Positions 28,303 to 36,119 of a DNA stretch of 64,000 nucleotides are shown piece after piece (positions within the stretch are counted from its first letter, which is position 1; each line of letters opens with the position of its first letter). A model generated the notes under the pieces. The model made no database searches, had not been told where the DNA came from, and saw nothing but the letters and a program-made list of their open reading frames with translations. Source of the DNA: Flagellimonas beolgyonensis (GTDB taxonomy: Bacteria; Bacteroidota; Bacteroidia; Flavobacteriales; Flavobacteriaceae); the NCBI RefSeq assembly GCF_003992615.1, contig NZ_RZMY01000001.1:1-64000 (forward strand). Direction: 5' to 3'. A program made the translations under genes and the position numbers.

Positions 28303-28875
28303 ATGAAAAAGAAAATTATGAGCTTAGTATTCGTTACCGTTGTGGGATCATCTGCCACAGCAAACACCATTGAAAAAGAAACCAAGGAAGTTAAGACCAC
28401 TGAAAGCACCGTAACCTGGAAAGGGTACAAAGTGGGTGGATCCCACACGGGAACCATCGCTCTTCAATCCGGCGCTTTGCAATTTGACGGCGAAAAGTTG
28501 ATAGGTGGCGAATTTGTAGTGGATATGACCAGCATCAGCACTACCGATTTGGAAGGAGACTACAAGAACAAATTGGATGGCCACTTGGCTTCCGATGACT
28601 TCTTTGGTGTTGCCAACCACCCAACTGCCAAATTGGTCTTCACCAAGGTGAAAGCAACCGGTAAAAACTCATACGCCGTTACCGGTGACCTTACCATTAA
28701 AGGTACTACCGAGCCTGTATCCTTTGAAGTATCTGTTTACGGAGACAAAGCAACAGCTTCGTTGAAAGTTGACAGAACCAAGTATGATGTAAAGTACGGT
28801 TCAGGAATCATTGGTACTGCCAAGGACAAATTGATCTATGACGAATTTGATTTGGTAGTTGATCTACAGATGTAA
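28303..28875 (+). CDS. YceI family protein, exported
   Basis: 190 residues with a signal peptide (MKKKIMSLVFVTVVGSSATA). The YceI lipocalin-like barrel carries STVTWKGYKVGGSHTGTI, GGEFVVDMTSISTTDLEG, ASDDFFGVANHPTAKLVF and ends YDEFDLVVDLQM. Barrels of this type bind isoprenoid lipids such as quinones in the periplasm. Third gene of the marR operon (36-bp gap), closed by a terminator. Confidence 0.9.
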   Translation: MKKKIMSLVFVTVVGSSATANTIEKETKEVKTTESTVTWKGYKVGGSHTGTIALQSGALQFDGEKLIGGEFVVDMTSISTTDLEGDYKNKLDGHLASDDFFGVANHPTAKLVFTKVKATGKNSYAVTGDLTIKGTTEPVSFEVSVYGDKATASLKVDRTKYDVKYGSGIIGTAKDKLIYDEFDLVVDLQM

Positions 28876-28896
28876 TCGACTCCTGTTTAGTGTGTG

Positions 28897-28932
28897 AAAA
28901 TCCCGTCCTGGAAATTCTTGGGCGGGATTTTT
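28897..28932 (+). terminator. Terminator of the marR operon
   Basis: aaaatcccg (28897-28905) pairs with cgggatttt (28923-28931), and T-rich sequence follows. It separates the YceI gene from the trp promoter. Confidence 0.85.
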
Positions 28933-28952
28933 ATTTTTAAACAAATCATTGT

Positions 28953-28982
28953 TTGTCCGTTAAAAATTCCTCCCTATATTTG
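28953..28982 (+). promoter_or_regulatory. trp operon promoter (consensus)
   Basis: TTG (28953-28955), 19 nt, TATATTTG (28975-28982), an exact match to the flavobacterial consensus. The box ends 5 nt before the leader-peptide ATG, so transcription should begin at or next to that ATG. Confidence 0.8.
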
Positions 28983-28987
28983 GAGCA

Positions 28988-29044
28988 ATGAATTTCAACA
29001 ACGCAAATAACTGGTGGTGGATCAACTTACGTCAAACGTCGTGA
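28988..29044 (+). CDS. trpL: trp leader peptide with three tandem Trp codons
   Basis: 18 codons: MNFNNANNWWWINLRQTS, stop TGA at 29042-29044. Codons 9-11 are TGG TGG TGG (29012-29020). It lies between the trp promoter and a Rho-independent terminator, the position of an attenuation leader peptide. Translation speed over the Trp codons would report charged tRNA-Trp. No ribosome-binding site is present, and the RNA may begin at the ATG itself. Confidence 0.85.
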   Translation: MNFNNANNWWWINLRQTS

Positions 29045-29100
29045 GCTAAGTCCCCATTATAACCATACAAGAGGCTTGTCATCACGACAGGCCTTTTTCT
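29038..29100 (+). terminator. trp attenuator: terminator and antiterminator
   Basis: The terminator stem AGGCTTGTC (29072-29080)/GACAGGCCT (29086-29094) has a 5-nt loop and a TTTTTCTTTTT tail. An upstream GTCGTGA (29038-29044), overlapping the leader stop codon, can pair over 7 bp with TCACGAC (29082-29088) in the loop and 3' arm. A ribosome stalled on the Trp codons would leave 29038-29044 free and favour read-through; one reaching the stop would cover it and permit termination. Confidence 0.8.
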
Positions 29101-29121
29101 TTTTAGGAACTTTTGTTCTTG

Positions 29122-29139
29122 TTTCCGCAAAGGCGGAAA
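29122..29139. repeat. Left hairpin of the GIY-YIG cassette
   Basis: TTTCCGC AAAG GCGGAAA, a 7-bp stem. Together with its flank (GGAAATCTT) it matches the reverse complement of the hairpin at 29449-29468, with one stem base pair changed on both sides (G-C here, A-T there). Confidence 0.7.
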
Positions 29140-29154
29140 TCTTAAAAATTGAAA

Positions 29155-29439
29155 ATGAGTTTTTATGTCTATATCATATCAAACAAAAAACTTGGAACTA
29201 TTTATATAGGCTATACAAATGATTTAAAAAAGAGAATGTACAGACATAAGCATGGTGTTGGAAGTAAATTTGCCAGTAGATATAATCTCACAATTTTGGT
29301 CTACTATGAAAAATTCAAATTCCCAATGCCTGCCATTAGAAGAGAAAAACAATTAAAAAAGTGGAATAGAAACTGGAAGGTCAACCTTATCAATGATTTC
29401 AATCCAGATTGGAAAGACTTAACCTATTTCTTTGATTAA
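29155..29439 (+). CDS. Single-domain GIY-YIG nuclease
   Basis: 94 residues from the ATG at 29155 (MSFYVYIISNKKLGTIYIGY); a TTG two codons earlier is less likely. The GIY-YIG core is seen as VYI...IYIGYTNDLKKRMYRHK with the conserved Arg, and the catalytic Glu in AIRREKQLKKW. Members of this YhbQ/UPF0213-like group are widespread in Bacteroidetes; nuclease fold is established, biological role is not. The coding sequence is AT-rich (about 29% GC over 240 nt counted by hand, against about 50% in adjacent trpE). It sits between the trp attenuator and trpE, flanked by inverted hairpins, and looks acquired. Confidence 0.85.
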   Translation: MSFYVYIISNKKLGTIYIGYTNDLKKRMYRHKHGVGSKFASRYNLTILVYYEKFKFPMPAIRREKQLKKWNRNWKVNLINDFNPDWKDLTYFFD

Positions 29440-29448
29440 CTAAAAAAG

Positions 29449-29468
29449 ATTTCCACCTCCGTGGAAAT
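29449..29468. repeat. Right hairpin of the GIY-YIG cassette
   Basis: ATTTCCAC CTCC GTGGAAAT, an 8-bp stem, ends 4 bp before the trpE start chosen here. Inverted partner of the left hairpin. A possible GTG start for trpE at 29461 falls inside it. Confidence 0.7.
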
Positions 29469-29472
29469 AGAA

Positions 29473-30876
29473 ATGAAAATGAAATATATCCTCAAAACAC
29501 ATTACAAAAAAATCTTGGCAGACACCATCACGCCAGTGAGTGTCTACCTGAAGATCAGGGACAAGTTCCCCAATAGCATCCTTTTGGAAAGTAGCGATTA
29601 CCACGCCAACGACAACAGCTTTTCCTACATCTGTTGCAACCCTATCGCGTATATCAAAGTGGAAAATGAGACCATCACGCAAAAATTTCCTGATGGCACA
29701 AAAGAGGAGCTACCTATTAACCCTGAAACTGATGTAACCGAAGTCATTCACAATTTTGGTCAGCAATTTACGGCTACCCAAAACGGCTTCAAGTTCATCA
29801 ACAATGGCCTTTTTGGCTATATGGCCTATGATGCGGTACGGTATTTTGAAGACATCGAGATTTCAAAAAAAGACGATTCCGTTAACATACCCGATATCTA
29901 TTATGCGGTGTACAAGAACATCATTGCCATCAACCACTTTAAGAACGAAGCCTACCTTTTTGCCCATTGCTATGATTCCGAAAGCAACGTGGACGAAATT
30001 GCACAGCTTTTTAATGTAAGGACTTTTGCCTCCTATAATTTTAATAAGGAAGGAGCTCCAAAATCGAATTTGGAAGATGAAGAATACAAAGAGCATGTGG
30101 CATTGGCCAAAAAACACTGTCAACGTGGCGATGTGTTCCAATTGGTGCTTTCCCGTAGGTTCACCCAAAAATTCAAAGGGGATGAATTCAATGTTTATCG
30201 GGCTTTGCGGTCCATCAACCCCTCCCCCTACCTCTTCTACTTTGATTACGGCAATTTTAAAATATTTGGAAGCTCCCCGGAAGCACAACTGATCGTAAAA
30301 GAGGGCAAGGCGGAAATACACCCCATTGCCGGCACCTACAAACGAACCGGTAATGACGAGAAGGATGCCGAACTGGCCAAAAAACTGGCACAGGACGATA
30401 AGGAAAACAGCGAGCATGTCATGTTGGTAGATCTGGCACGAAACGACCTGAGCAGAAACGGAAACACCGTGAATGTGGAAACCTATCGAGAGGTCCAGTA
30501 CTTTTCGCACGTGATCCATTTAGTTTCCAAGGTAACCGGTCAGAAGAAAAAGGACAGTACCACCATGAAAGTGGTGGCCGACACCTTTCCGGCGGGAACC
30601 TTGAGCGGCGCACCCAAACACATGGCCATGCAGCTCATAGAAAAGTACGAGAAAACCAGTCGTTCCTATTATGGCGGTGCCATCGGCTTCATGGATTTTG
30701 AGGGCAATTTTAACCACGCCATCATGATCCGGACCTTTTTGAGCAAAAACCACGAGCTGCATTACCAAGCAGGGGCTGGATTGGTGGCAGCTTCCAACCC
30801 GGAAGATGAGCTACAAGAAACCTATAACAAATTGGGCGCGTTGAACAAAGCGCTTGAAATCGCCGAAACAATCTGA
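29473..30876 (+). CDS. trpE: Anthranilate synthase component I
   Basis: Makes anthranilate from chorismate, first step of tryptophan synthesis, with TrpG supplying ammonia. 467 residues from the ATG at 29473 (MKMKYILKTHYKK); the ATG at 29479 is also possible. SILLESS near residue 30 is the LLES motif of Trp feedback inhibition, so the enzyme is probably inhibited by tryptophan. The chorismate domain has RRFTQKFKGDEF, PIAGTYKRTGND, LVDLARNDLSRNG and YYGGAIGFMDFEG. Upstream is the GIY-YIG insertion; trpG follows after 3 bp. Confidence 0.96.
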   Translation: MKMKYILKTHYKKILADTITPVSVYLKIRDKFPNSILLESSDYHANDNSFSYICCNPIAYIKVENETITQKFPDGTKEELPINPETDVTEVIHNFGQQFTATQNGFKFINNGLFGYMAYDAVRYFEDIEISKKDDSVNIPDIYYAVYKNIIAINHFKNEAYLFAHCYDSESNVDEIAQLFNVRTFASYNFNKEGAPKSNLEDEEYKEHVALAKKHCQRGDVFQLVLSRRFTQKFKGDEFNVYRALRSINPSPYLFYFDYGNFKIFGSSPEAQLIVKEGKAEIHPIAGTYKRTGNDEKDAELAKKLAQDDKENSEHVMLVDLARNDLSRNGNTVNVETYREVQYFSHVIHLVSKVTGQKKKDSTTMKVVADTFPAGTLSGAPKHMAMQLIEKYEKTSRSYYGGAIGFMDFEGNFNHAIMIRTFLSKNHELHYQAGAGLVAASNPEDELQETYNKLGALNKALEIAETI

Positions 30877-30879
30877 GCC

Positions 30880-31461
30880 ATGGGAAAGAAGATTTTAATG
30901 ATAGACAACTACGATAGTTTCACCTATAACTTGGTGCACTATTTGGAGGATTTGGATTGCGAAGTCACCGTTAAACGAAACGACCAACTTACCTTGGAGG
31001 AAGTGGAACCCTTCGAATACATCGTGCTTTCTCCTGGTCCAGGCATCCCGGACGAAGCGGGACTTTTAAAGGAGATTATAAAAACATACGCCCCTACAAA
31101 ACGAATTTTTGGTGTTTGTTTGGGATTACAGGCCATTGGTGAAGTATTCGGCGGCACCTTGGTAAATCTGGACCAAGTGTATCACGGAGTGGCCACTACC
31201 ATAACAGTGACCAAGGAAGATCCTACTTTTAAAAATATGCCCAAGTCACTTCAGGTGGGGCGCTACCATTCATGGGTGGTAGACCCCAACGTTCCTGACG
31301 TTTTGGAAATTACTTCGGTGGATGAAAACGAACAGATCATGTCGCTTCGCCATAAAGAATATGATGTGACCGCTGTACAATTTCACCCCGAATCCGTATT
31401 GACCCCCGAAGGAAAACAAATGCTAAAAAACTGGTTGGAAAATGAAAGAGACACTAAATAA
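30880..31461 (+). CDS. trpG: Anthranilate synthase component II (glutamine amidotransferase)
   Basis: Class I amidotransferase giving ammonia to TrpE. 193 residues. Active Cys in FGVCLGLQAIGEVFGG, the oxyanion segment LSPGPGIPDEAG, and the His-Glu pair in AVQFHPESVLTPEG. It is a separate gene, not fused to trpD. It overlaps trpD by 20 bp, indicating translational coupling. Confidence 0.96.
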   Translation: MGKKILMIDNYDSFTYNLVHYLEDLDCEVTVKRNDQLTLEEVEPFEYIVLSPGPGIPDEAGLLKEIIKTYAPTKRIFGVCLGLQAIGEVFGGTLVNLDQVYHGVATTITVTKEDPTFKNMPKSLQVGRYHSWVVDPNVPDVLEITSVDENEQIMSLRHKEYDVTAVQFHPESVLTPEGKQMLKNWLENERDTK

Positions 31462-32437
31462 ACTTATCAATCACGAAATACTCCCCAAGGAAGAAGCGAA
31501 ACAAGTGTTAGTGAACATCGCCAAGGGAGATTACAATACCTCACAGATTGCCGCATTCCTAACCGTGTACATGATGCGGAGTGTGACCATCGAAGAATTG
31601 GAAGGCTTCCGTGACGCCCTTTTGGAACTCTGCTTGGCAGTGGACCTATCGGATTATGACCCTATCGATCTATGTGGTACGGGCGGTGACGGCAAGGACA
31701 CCTTCAATATTTCCACCTTGGCATCATTTGTAACGGCCGGTGCGGGTATCCACGTGACCAAACATGGCAACTATGGGGTATCCTCCAAATGTGGCAGTAG
31801 CAATGTCATGGAGTTTTTGGGAATTAAGTTCAGCAACGACCCGGACTTTTTGAAGAAATCCATTGAGGAAGCAGGCATTTGTGTGTTGCATGCCCCGTTG
31901 TTCCACCCAGCCATGAAAAATGTGGCACCTATCCGAAGGGAACTGGCTGTAAAGACCTTTTTCAACATGTTGGGACCCATGGTAAACCCAGCATTCCCCA
32001 AAAACCAGATGGTGGGTGTTTTTAATCTGGAATTGGCACGTATGTACGGCTACCTCTATCAGAATACCGATAAGAATTTTACCGTGCTGCATGCATTGGA
32101 TGGATACGATGAAATTTCGTTGACCGGAGCCACCAAACTCATTTCCAATGCATCGGAAAGTATGTTGACCCCGGCTGATTTTGGGGTGAACACGGTATTG
32201 CAGGAAGAAATTGTGGGCGGTGAGGATATTGCGGAATCGGCCCAGATATTTTTGAATGTGTTAGGTGGAAAGGGTACAGAGGCTCAGAACAATGTTGTCT
32301 GTGCCAATGCAGGGGTGGCCATTGCCACTGCGAAAAGCATTTCCCCCAAAGCAGGGTTTGAAAAAGCCAAGGAGTCTTTGTTGGGTGGCAAGGGTCTGGA
32401 AGCACTGAAAAAATTACAGGAGTTAAGTAGAAACTAG
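31442..32437 (+). CDS. trpD: Anthranilate phosphoribosyltransferase
   Basis: Joins anthranilate and PRPP. 331 residues, normal length. PRPP site DLCGTGGDGKDTFNIST; second conserved site KHGNYGVSSKCGSSNVMEFL; anthranilate channel RRELAVKTFFNMLGPMVNPA. Starts inside the end of trpG. A palindromic repeat starts directly at its stop codon and separates it from trpC. Confidence 0.96.
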   Translation: MKETLNKLINHEILPKEEAKQVLVNIAKGDYNTSQIAAFLTVYMMRSVTIEELEGFRDALLELCLAVDLSDYDPIDLCGTGGDGKDTFNISTLASFVTAGAGIHVTKHGNYGVSSKCGSSNVMEFLGIKFSNDPDFLKKSIEEAGICVLHAPLFHPAMKNVAPIRRELAVKTFFNMLGPMVNPAFPKNQMVGVFNLELARMYGYLYQNTDKNFTVLHALDGYDEISLTGATKLISNASESMLTPADFGVNTVLQEEIVGGEDIAESAQIFLNVLGGKGTEAQNNVVCANAGVAIATAKSISPKAGFEKAKESLLGGKGLEALKKLQELSRN

Positions 32438-32496
32438 TGTCATCTCGAGCGCAGTCGAGAGATTGCTATAGATTCTTCACTACGTTCAGAATGACA
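32438..32496. repeat. Palindromic repeat, TGTCAT family, copy 1
   Basis: 59 bp from TGTCAT (32438) to ATGACA (32496). Left arm reads CTCGAGCGCAGTCGAGAG; right arm reads TTCACTACGTTCAGA, an imperfect inverted match. It fills most of the 69-bp trpD-trpC gap. Confidence 0.8.
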
Positions 32497-32506
32497 AACA
32501 TATAGA

Positions 32507-33292
32507 ATGAATATACTAGACAAAATAGTAGCCGACAAACGCAAGGAGGTCGATTTGAAAAAATCCCTAATCCCCGTACCCCAATTGGAAGGTTCGGTAC
32601 TCATGGAGCGCACTTCGGTGTCGTTGGCCACTGTCTTGCGAAAAAGTGGCAGTGGTATTATTGCCGAGCACAAAAGACGGTCCCCCTCCAAATCCGTAAT
32701 CAATCAAAACTTGAACTTGCAGGATGTGGCCATGGGCTATGCCGATGCCGGTGTGTGTGGCATGTCCGTACTCACCGATGGGAAGTATTTTGGCGGCTCC
32801 TTGGATGATCTGGTATTGGCACGGGCGGCGGTGAACATTCCCTTGCTCCGAAAAGAATTCATCATAGATGAATACCAAATTGTGGAAGCCAAAGCCTATG
32901 GAGCCGACGTTATTTTGTTGATCGCAGCCATCCTTTCCAAGGATGAAATCAAACAGTATTCTGAATTAGCCAAAAGTCTGGGATTGGATGTGTTGCTGGA
33001 AGTGCACAACGAAGAGGAACTACATAAATCCATCATGCCCAGTTTGGACATGTTGGGGGTGAACAACCGAAATCTTAAAACCTTTGAGGTGAGTTTAGAA
33101 ACCAGCAAATCGCTCTCAACACAAATTCCGGACGACTTTGTTAAAGTTTCGGAAAGCGGTATCAGTTCCGTTGAAGCTATCCAAGATTTGATGACATATG
33201 GGTACCAAGGTTTTTTGATCGGGGAAAATTTTATGAAAACAGATGATCCTGGCGCCAATGCCAAACTATTTATTGATGAATTAAATAAATGA
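32507..33292 (+). CDS. trpC: Indole-3-glycerol phosphate synthase
   Basis: Closes the indole ring. 261 residues, TIM barrel. EHKRRSPSKSVINQN carries the substrate Lys/Arg; SVLTDGKYFGGSLDDL, LRKEFIIDEYQIVEAKAYGA, LEVHNEEEL, GVNNRNLKTFEV and VSESGISS follow in normal order. Not fused to trpF, unlike in enterobacteria. Flanked on both sides by TGTCAT palindromes. Confidence 0.95.
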   Translation: MNILDKIVADKRKEVDLKKSLIPVPQLEGSVLMERTSVSLATVLRKSGSGIIAEHKRRSPSKSVINQNLNLQDVAMGYADAGVCGMSVLTDGKYFGGSLDDLVLARAAVNIPLLRKEFIIDEYQIVEAKAYGADVILLIAAILSKDEIKQYSELAKSLGLDVLLEVHNEEELHKSIMPSLDMLGVNNRNLKTFEVSLETSKSLSTQIPDDFVKVSESGISSVEAIQDLMTYGYQGFLIGENFMKTDDPGANAKLFIDELNK

Positions 33293-33387
33293 TGTCATTT
33301 CGAACTGTCAGATTAAGCGTAATCGAAATCCAAGTGAGAAATCTAAAAAAGAGATTCCTTAATCGCTCCGCTCATTTCGGAATGACA
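33293..33387. repeat. Palindromic repeat, TGTCAT family, copy 2
   Basis: 95 bp from TGTCATTTCGAA (33293) to TTTCGGAATGACA (33387), directly after the trpC stop. Internally longer and more degenerate than copy 1, with additional GATTAAGCG / TTAATCGCTC inverted segments. It occupies nearly all of the 106-bp trpC-trpF gap. Confidence 0.75.
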
Positions 33388-33398
33388 AATAATAAATT

Positions 33399-34103
33399 AT
33401 GAAACTAAAAGTCTGTGGCATGAATCAAAACCCTGTCGAGGTGGCACAACTGCAACCGGATTATCTGGGTTTTATTTTTTGGGAACCGTCCTCTCGTTTT
33501 TTTGAGGGAGATATGCCCCAATTGCCCACTTCCATCAAAAAAGTGGGGGTTTTTGTGGATGCCACCGTGGAAGAGGTTTTGCAAAAGGTAGCGCAATACC
33601 AATTGGATGCCGTGCAGCTCCATGGAAAGGAGAGTGCTTCGTATTGCAAAGAACTAAAAGACAGCTTTCTGTCATTTCGAGCGCAGTCGAGAAATGTGAA
33701 AGCTGATGATAGCATTTTGGTCTCGACTCCGCTCGACCTGACAAGCATGGAAATCATCAAAGTGTTCTCCATCAAAGACGATTTTGATTTTGACGTCCTC
33801 AGGGATTATGAAACCGTCTGCGATTATTTCCTTTTCGACACCAAGGGAAAACTCCCTGGAGGAAACGGGTACACTTTCGACTGGTCCGTACTGGAACACT
33901 ACCCATCCACCAAACCTTTCTTTTTAAGCGGAGGTATCGGTATGGATGCAGTAGAAAAGTTGAAGTCATTTTTGAACAGTCCGGCTTCCAAATACTGTTT
34001 TGCGTTGGATGTGAACAGTAAATTTGAGACGGAGCCTGGACTAAAAGATTTAACGTTGTTGAAAGCATTTAAACAAACGCTTTCGAGCTATTTAAAGGAA
34101 TAA
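33399..34103 (+). CDS. trpF: Phosphoribosylanthranilate isomerase with an in-frame repeat insertion
   Basis: Converts PRA to CdRP. 234 residues, about 25 longer than usual. Standard motifs: LKVCGMNQNPVEV (catalytic Cys), GFIFWEPSSRFF, AVQLHGKES, YFLFDTKGKLPGGNGY (catalytic Asp) and FFLSGGIG. Residues 91 to about 115 (LSFRAQSRNVKADDS...) are encoded by a TGTCAT-family palindrome and sit between the HGKES helix and the EIIKVF strand, a barrel loop. The frame stays open, and all catalytic motifs remain, so the enzyme may still work. Confidence 0.92.
   Translation: MKLKVCGMNQNPVEVAQLQPDYLGFIFWEPSSRFFEGDMPQLPTSIKKVGVFVDATVEEVLQKVAQYQLDAVQLHGKESASYCKELKDSFLSFRAQSRNVKADDSILVSTPLDLTSMEIIKVFSIKDDFDFDVLRDYETVCDYFLFDTKGKLPGGNGYTFDWSVLEHYPSTKPFFLSGGIGMDAVEKLKSFLNSPASKYCFALDVNSKFETEPGLKDLTLLKAFKQTLSSYLKE
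33670..33743. repeat. Palindromic repeat, TGTCAT family, copy 3, inside trpF
   Basis: 74 bp. The left end TGTCATTTCGAGCGCAGTC and the reverse complement of the right end, TGTCAGGTCGAGCGGAGTC, match at 16 of 19 positions shown and continue as GAGA on both sides. Read as part of trpF it has no stop codon. It is the most regular of the three copies in the operon. Confidence 0.85.
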
Positions 34104-34145
34104 TACAGTAAGTGAAAACTGTTAACTTAATACTGACAACTGATT

Positions 34146-35327
34146 ATGAGTTATCACGCTAATGAAAAAGGATATTACGGTGAATTCGGGGGCGCATACA
34201 TTCCCGAAATGCTGTATCCCAATTGCGAGGAACTTCGGCAAAACTACTTGCAGATCATGCAGGAACCTTCTTTTCAGGAAGAGTTTCACCATTTGCTGAA
34301 GGATTATGTGGGCCGCCCCACGCCTCTGTATTTTGCGGAGCGACTTTCCAAAAAATACAATACCAAAATCTACCTGAAACGGGAAGACCTCTGCCATACT
34401 GGAGCCCATAAGGTGAACAATACCATCGGGCAGATCCTGATGGCCAAAAAACTGGGCAAAAACCGCATCATTGCAGAAACCGGTGCAGGACAGCATGGTG
34501 TTGCCACAGCTACAGTTTGTGCATTGATGGGCATTGAATGTGTGGTTTACATGGGCGAAATCGACATTGCACGCCAGGCACCGAACGTGGCGCGAATGAA
34601 GATGTTGGGCGCCGAGGTTCGTCCGGCCACTTCGGGCAGTAAAACCCTGAAGGATGCGACGAACGAGGCTATTCGTGACTGGATCAACAACCCTGTGGAC
34701 ACCCATTACATCATCGGATCGGTGGTGGGACCCCATCCCTACCCGGATATGGTGGCTCGATTCCAATCTGTGATTTCCGAAGAGATTAAAAGTCAACTTT
34801 TGGAAAAGGAAAGCCGCGAAAACCCTGATTATGTGGTGGCCTGTGTAGGTGGGGGCAGCAATGCCGCTGGCGCTTTTTATCATTTTTTGGATACACCCGA
34901 AGTGGGCATCATTGCCGTGGAAGCCGCCGGAAAGGGGATTCACTCCGGAGAAAGTGCAGCCACCTCAGCCTTGGGTAAAGTGGGCATCATCCACGGAAGT
35001 AAAACGCTGTTGATGCAAACATCAGACGGGCAGATTACCGAACCATATTCCATTTCAGCTGGATTGGATTATCCGGGGGTGGGGCCTATGCATGCCCATT
35101 TGTACACCTCGGGTCGTGGAGAGTTCATTTCCATTACGGATGATGACGCCATGCAGGCAGGACTGGAACTGTGCAAATTGGAAGGCATTATCCCGGCCAT
35201 TGAAACGTCCCATGCCCTGGCCATTTTTGAAGACCGAAAGTTCAACGAAAATGACATTGTGGTGGTGAACCTATCCGGTCGTGGTGACAAGGATTTACAG
35301 AATTATATCGATTATTTCAAATTATGA
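34146..35327 (+). CDS. trpB: Tryptophan synthase beta chain
   Basis: PLP enzyme joining indole and serine. 393 residues. The PLP Lys is in [15 protein letters not shown]; the cofactor phosphate loop is [27 protein letters not shown] and the C-terminal HALAIFE segment are normal. Major TrpB1 type, expected to pair with TrpA. It overlaps trpA by 4 bp. Confidence 0.97.
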   Translation: MSYHANEKGYYGEFGGAYIPEMLYPNCEELRQNYLQIMQEPSFQEEFHHLLKDYVGRPTPLYFAERLSKKYNTKIYLKREDLCHTGAHKVNNTIGQILMAKKLGKNRIIAETGAGQHGVATATVCALMGIECVVYMGEIDIARQAPNVARMKMLGAEVRPATSGSKTLKDATNEAIRDWINNPVDTHYIIGSVVGPHPYPDMVARFQSVISEEIKSQLLEKESRENPDYVVACVGGGSNAAGAFYHFLDTPEVGIIAVEAAGKGIHSGESAATSALGKVGIIHGSKTLLMQTSDGQITEPYSISAGLDYPGVGPMHAHLYTSGRGEFISITDDDAMQAGLELCKLEGIIPAIETSHALAIFEDRKFNENDIVVVNLSGRGDKDLQNYIDYFKL

Positions 35328-36085
35328 ACAGGATCAAGCAAAAACTACAGGAGGACAAAAAAATCCTTTCCATATACTTTACAGCAGGCTATCCCAACTT
35401 GAACGATACCGTAAAAATCATCCAAGATTTGGAGACAAATGGCGTGGACCTTATCGAGATTGGACTACCCTTCAGTGACCCTTTGGCCGATGGCCCCACC
35501 ATTCAGGAGAGCTCCACGGCCGCCCTCAAAAATGGAATGCATACGGCGTTGCTTTTTGAGCAATTAAAGGATATCAGAAAAACGGTTACCATTCCACTGA
35601 TCTTGATGGGCTATTTTAATCCGGTACTACAATATGGGGTAGAAGCATTTTGTAAAAAATGTGAAGAAATTGGCATTGACGGTCTCATTTTACCTGACCT
35701 CCCTTTGGATGTGTATCAAGACGAATATGAATCCATCTTCAAAAAACATGGATTGATCAATATATTTTTGATCACACCCCAGACCAGTGATGCCCGTATC
35801 AAAGCCATCGACAGTGCTTCCGAAGGGTTCATTTATATGGTGAGTTCTGCCAGTACCACAGGTGCCAAGAAAGGTTTTGGCGATGAGCAAGCTGCTTATT
35901 TTGAGCGCATTGCTTCTATGGATCTTAACAATCCGCAAATTGTCGGGTTTGGGATCAGCAACGCCACTACGTTTCAGCAAGCGACAAAAAAAGCAAAGGG
36001 TGCCATCATCGGTTCGGCGTTTATCAAACATGTAACTCAAAAAGGGGTGGACCATATCGCCGAATTTGTGCATCAAATTCGTTAA
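35324..36085 (+). CDS. trpA: Tryptophan synthase alpha chain
   Basis: Splits indole-3-glycerol phosphate to indole. 253 residues. Catalytic Glu and Asp in [29 protein letters not shown] and [15 protein letters not shown] are the phosphate-side loops; [10 protein letters not shown] closes the site. Last gene of the trp operon; the next gene starts 34 bp further and might read through. Confidence 0.96.
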   Translation: MNRIKQKLQEDKKILSIYFTAGYPNLNDTVKIIQDLETNGVDLIEIGLPFSDPLADGPTIQESSTAALKNGMHTALLFEQLKDIRKTVTIPLILMGYFNPVLQYGVEAFCKKCEEIGIDGLILPDLPLDVYQDEYESIFKKHGLINIFLITPQTSDARIKAIDSASEGFIYMVSSASTTGAKKGFGDEQAAYFERIASMDLNNPQIVGFGISNATTFQQATKKAKGAIIGSAFIKHVTQKGVDHIAEFVHQIR

Positions 36086-36119
36086 ATTTCGTGCTACAAA
36101 TTCAACTCGAACCAATTCC

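Noticed and set aside
29155..29439. GIY-YIG gene as part of a group I intron or intein
   Set aside because: It is free-standing between a terminator and trpE, with no split host gene, intron core or splice motifs.
29461..29472. GTG start for trpE
   Set aside because: It lies in the right arm of the cassette hairpin; two ATG codons follow within 18 bp and suit the family N-terminus.
32438..33743. TGTCAT repeats as a complete insertion sequence
   Set aside because: Each is under 100 bp and has no transposase; at most they are MITE- or REP-like elements.
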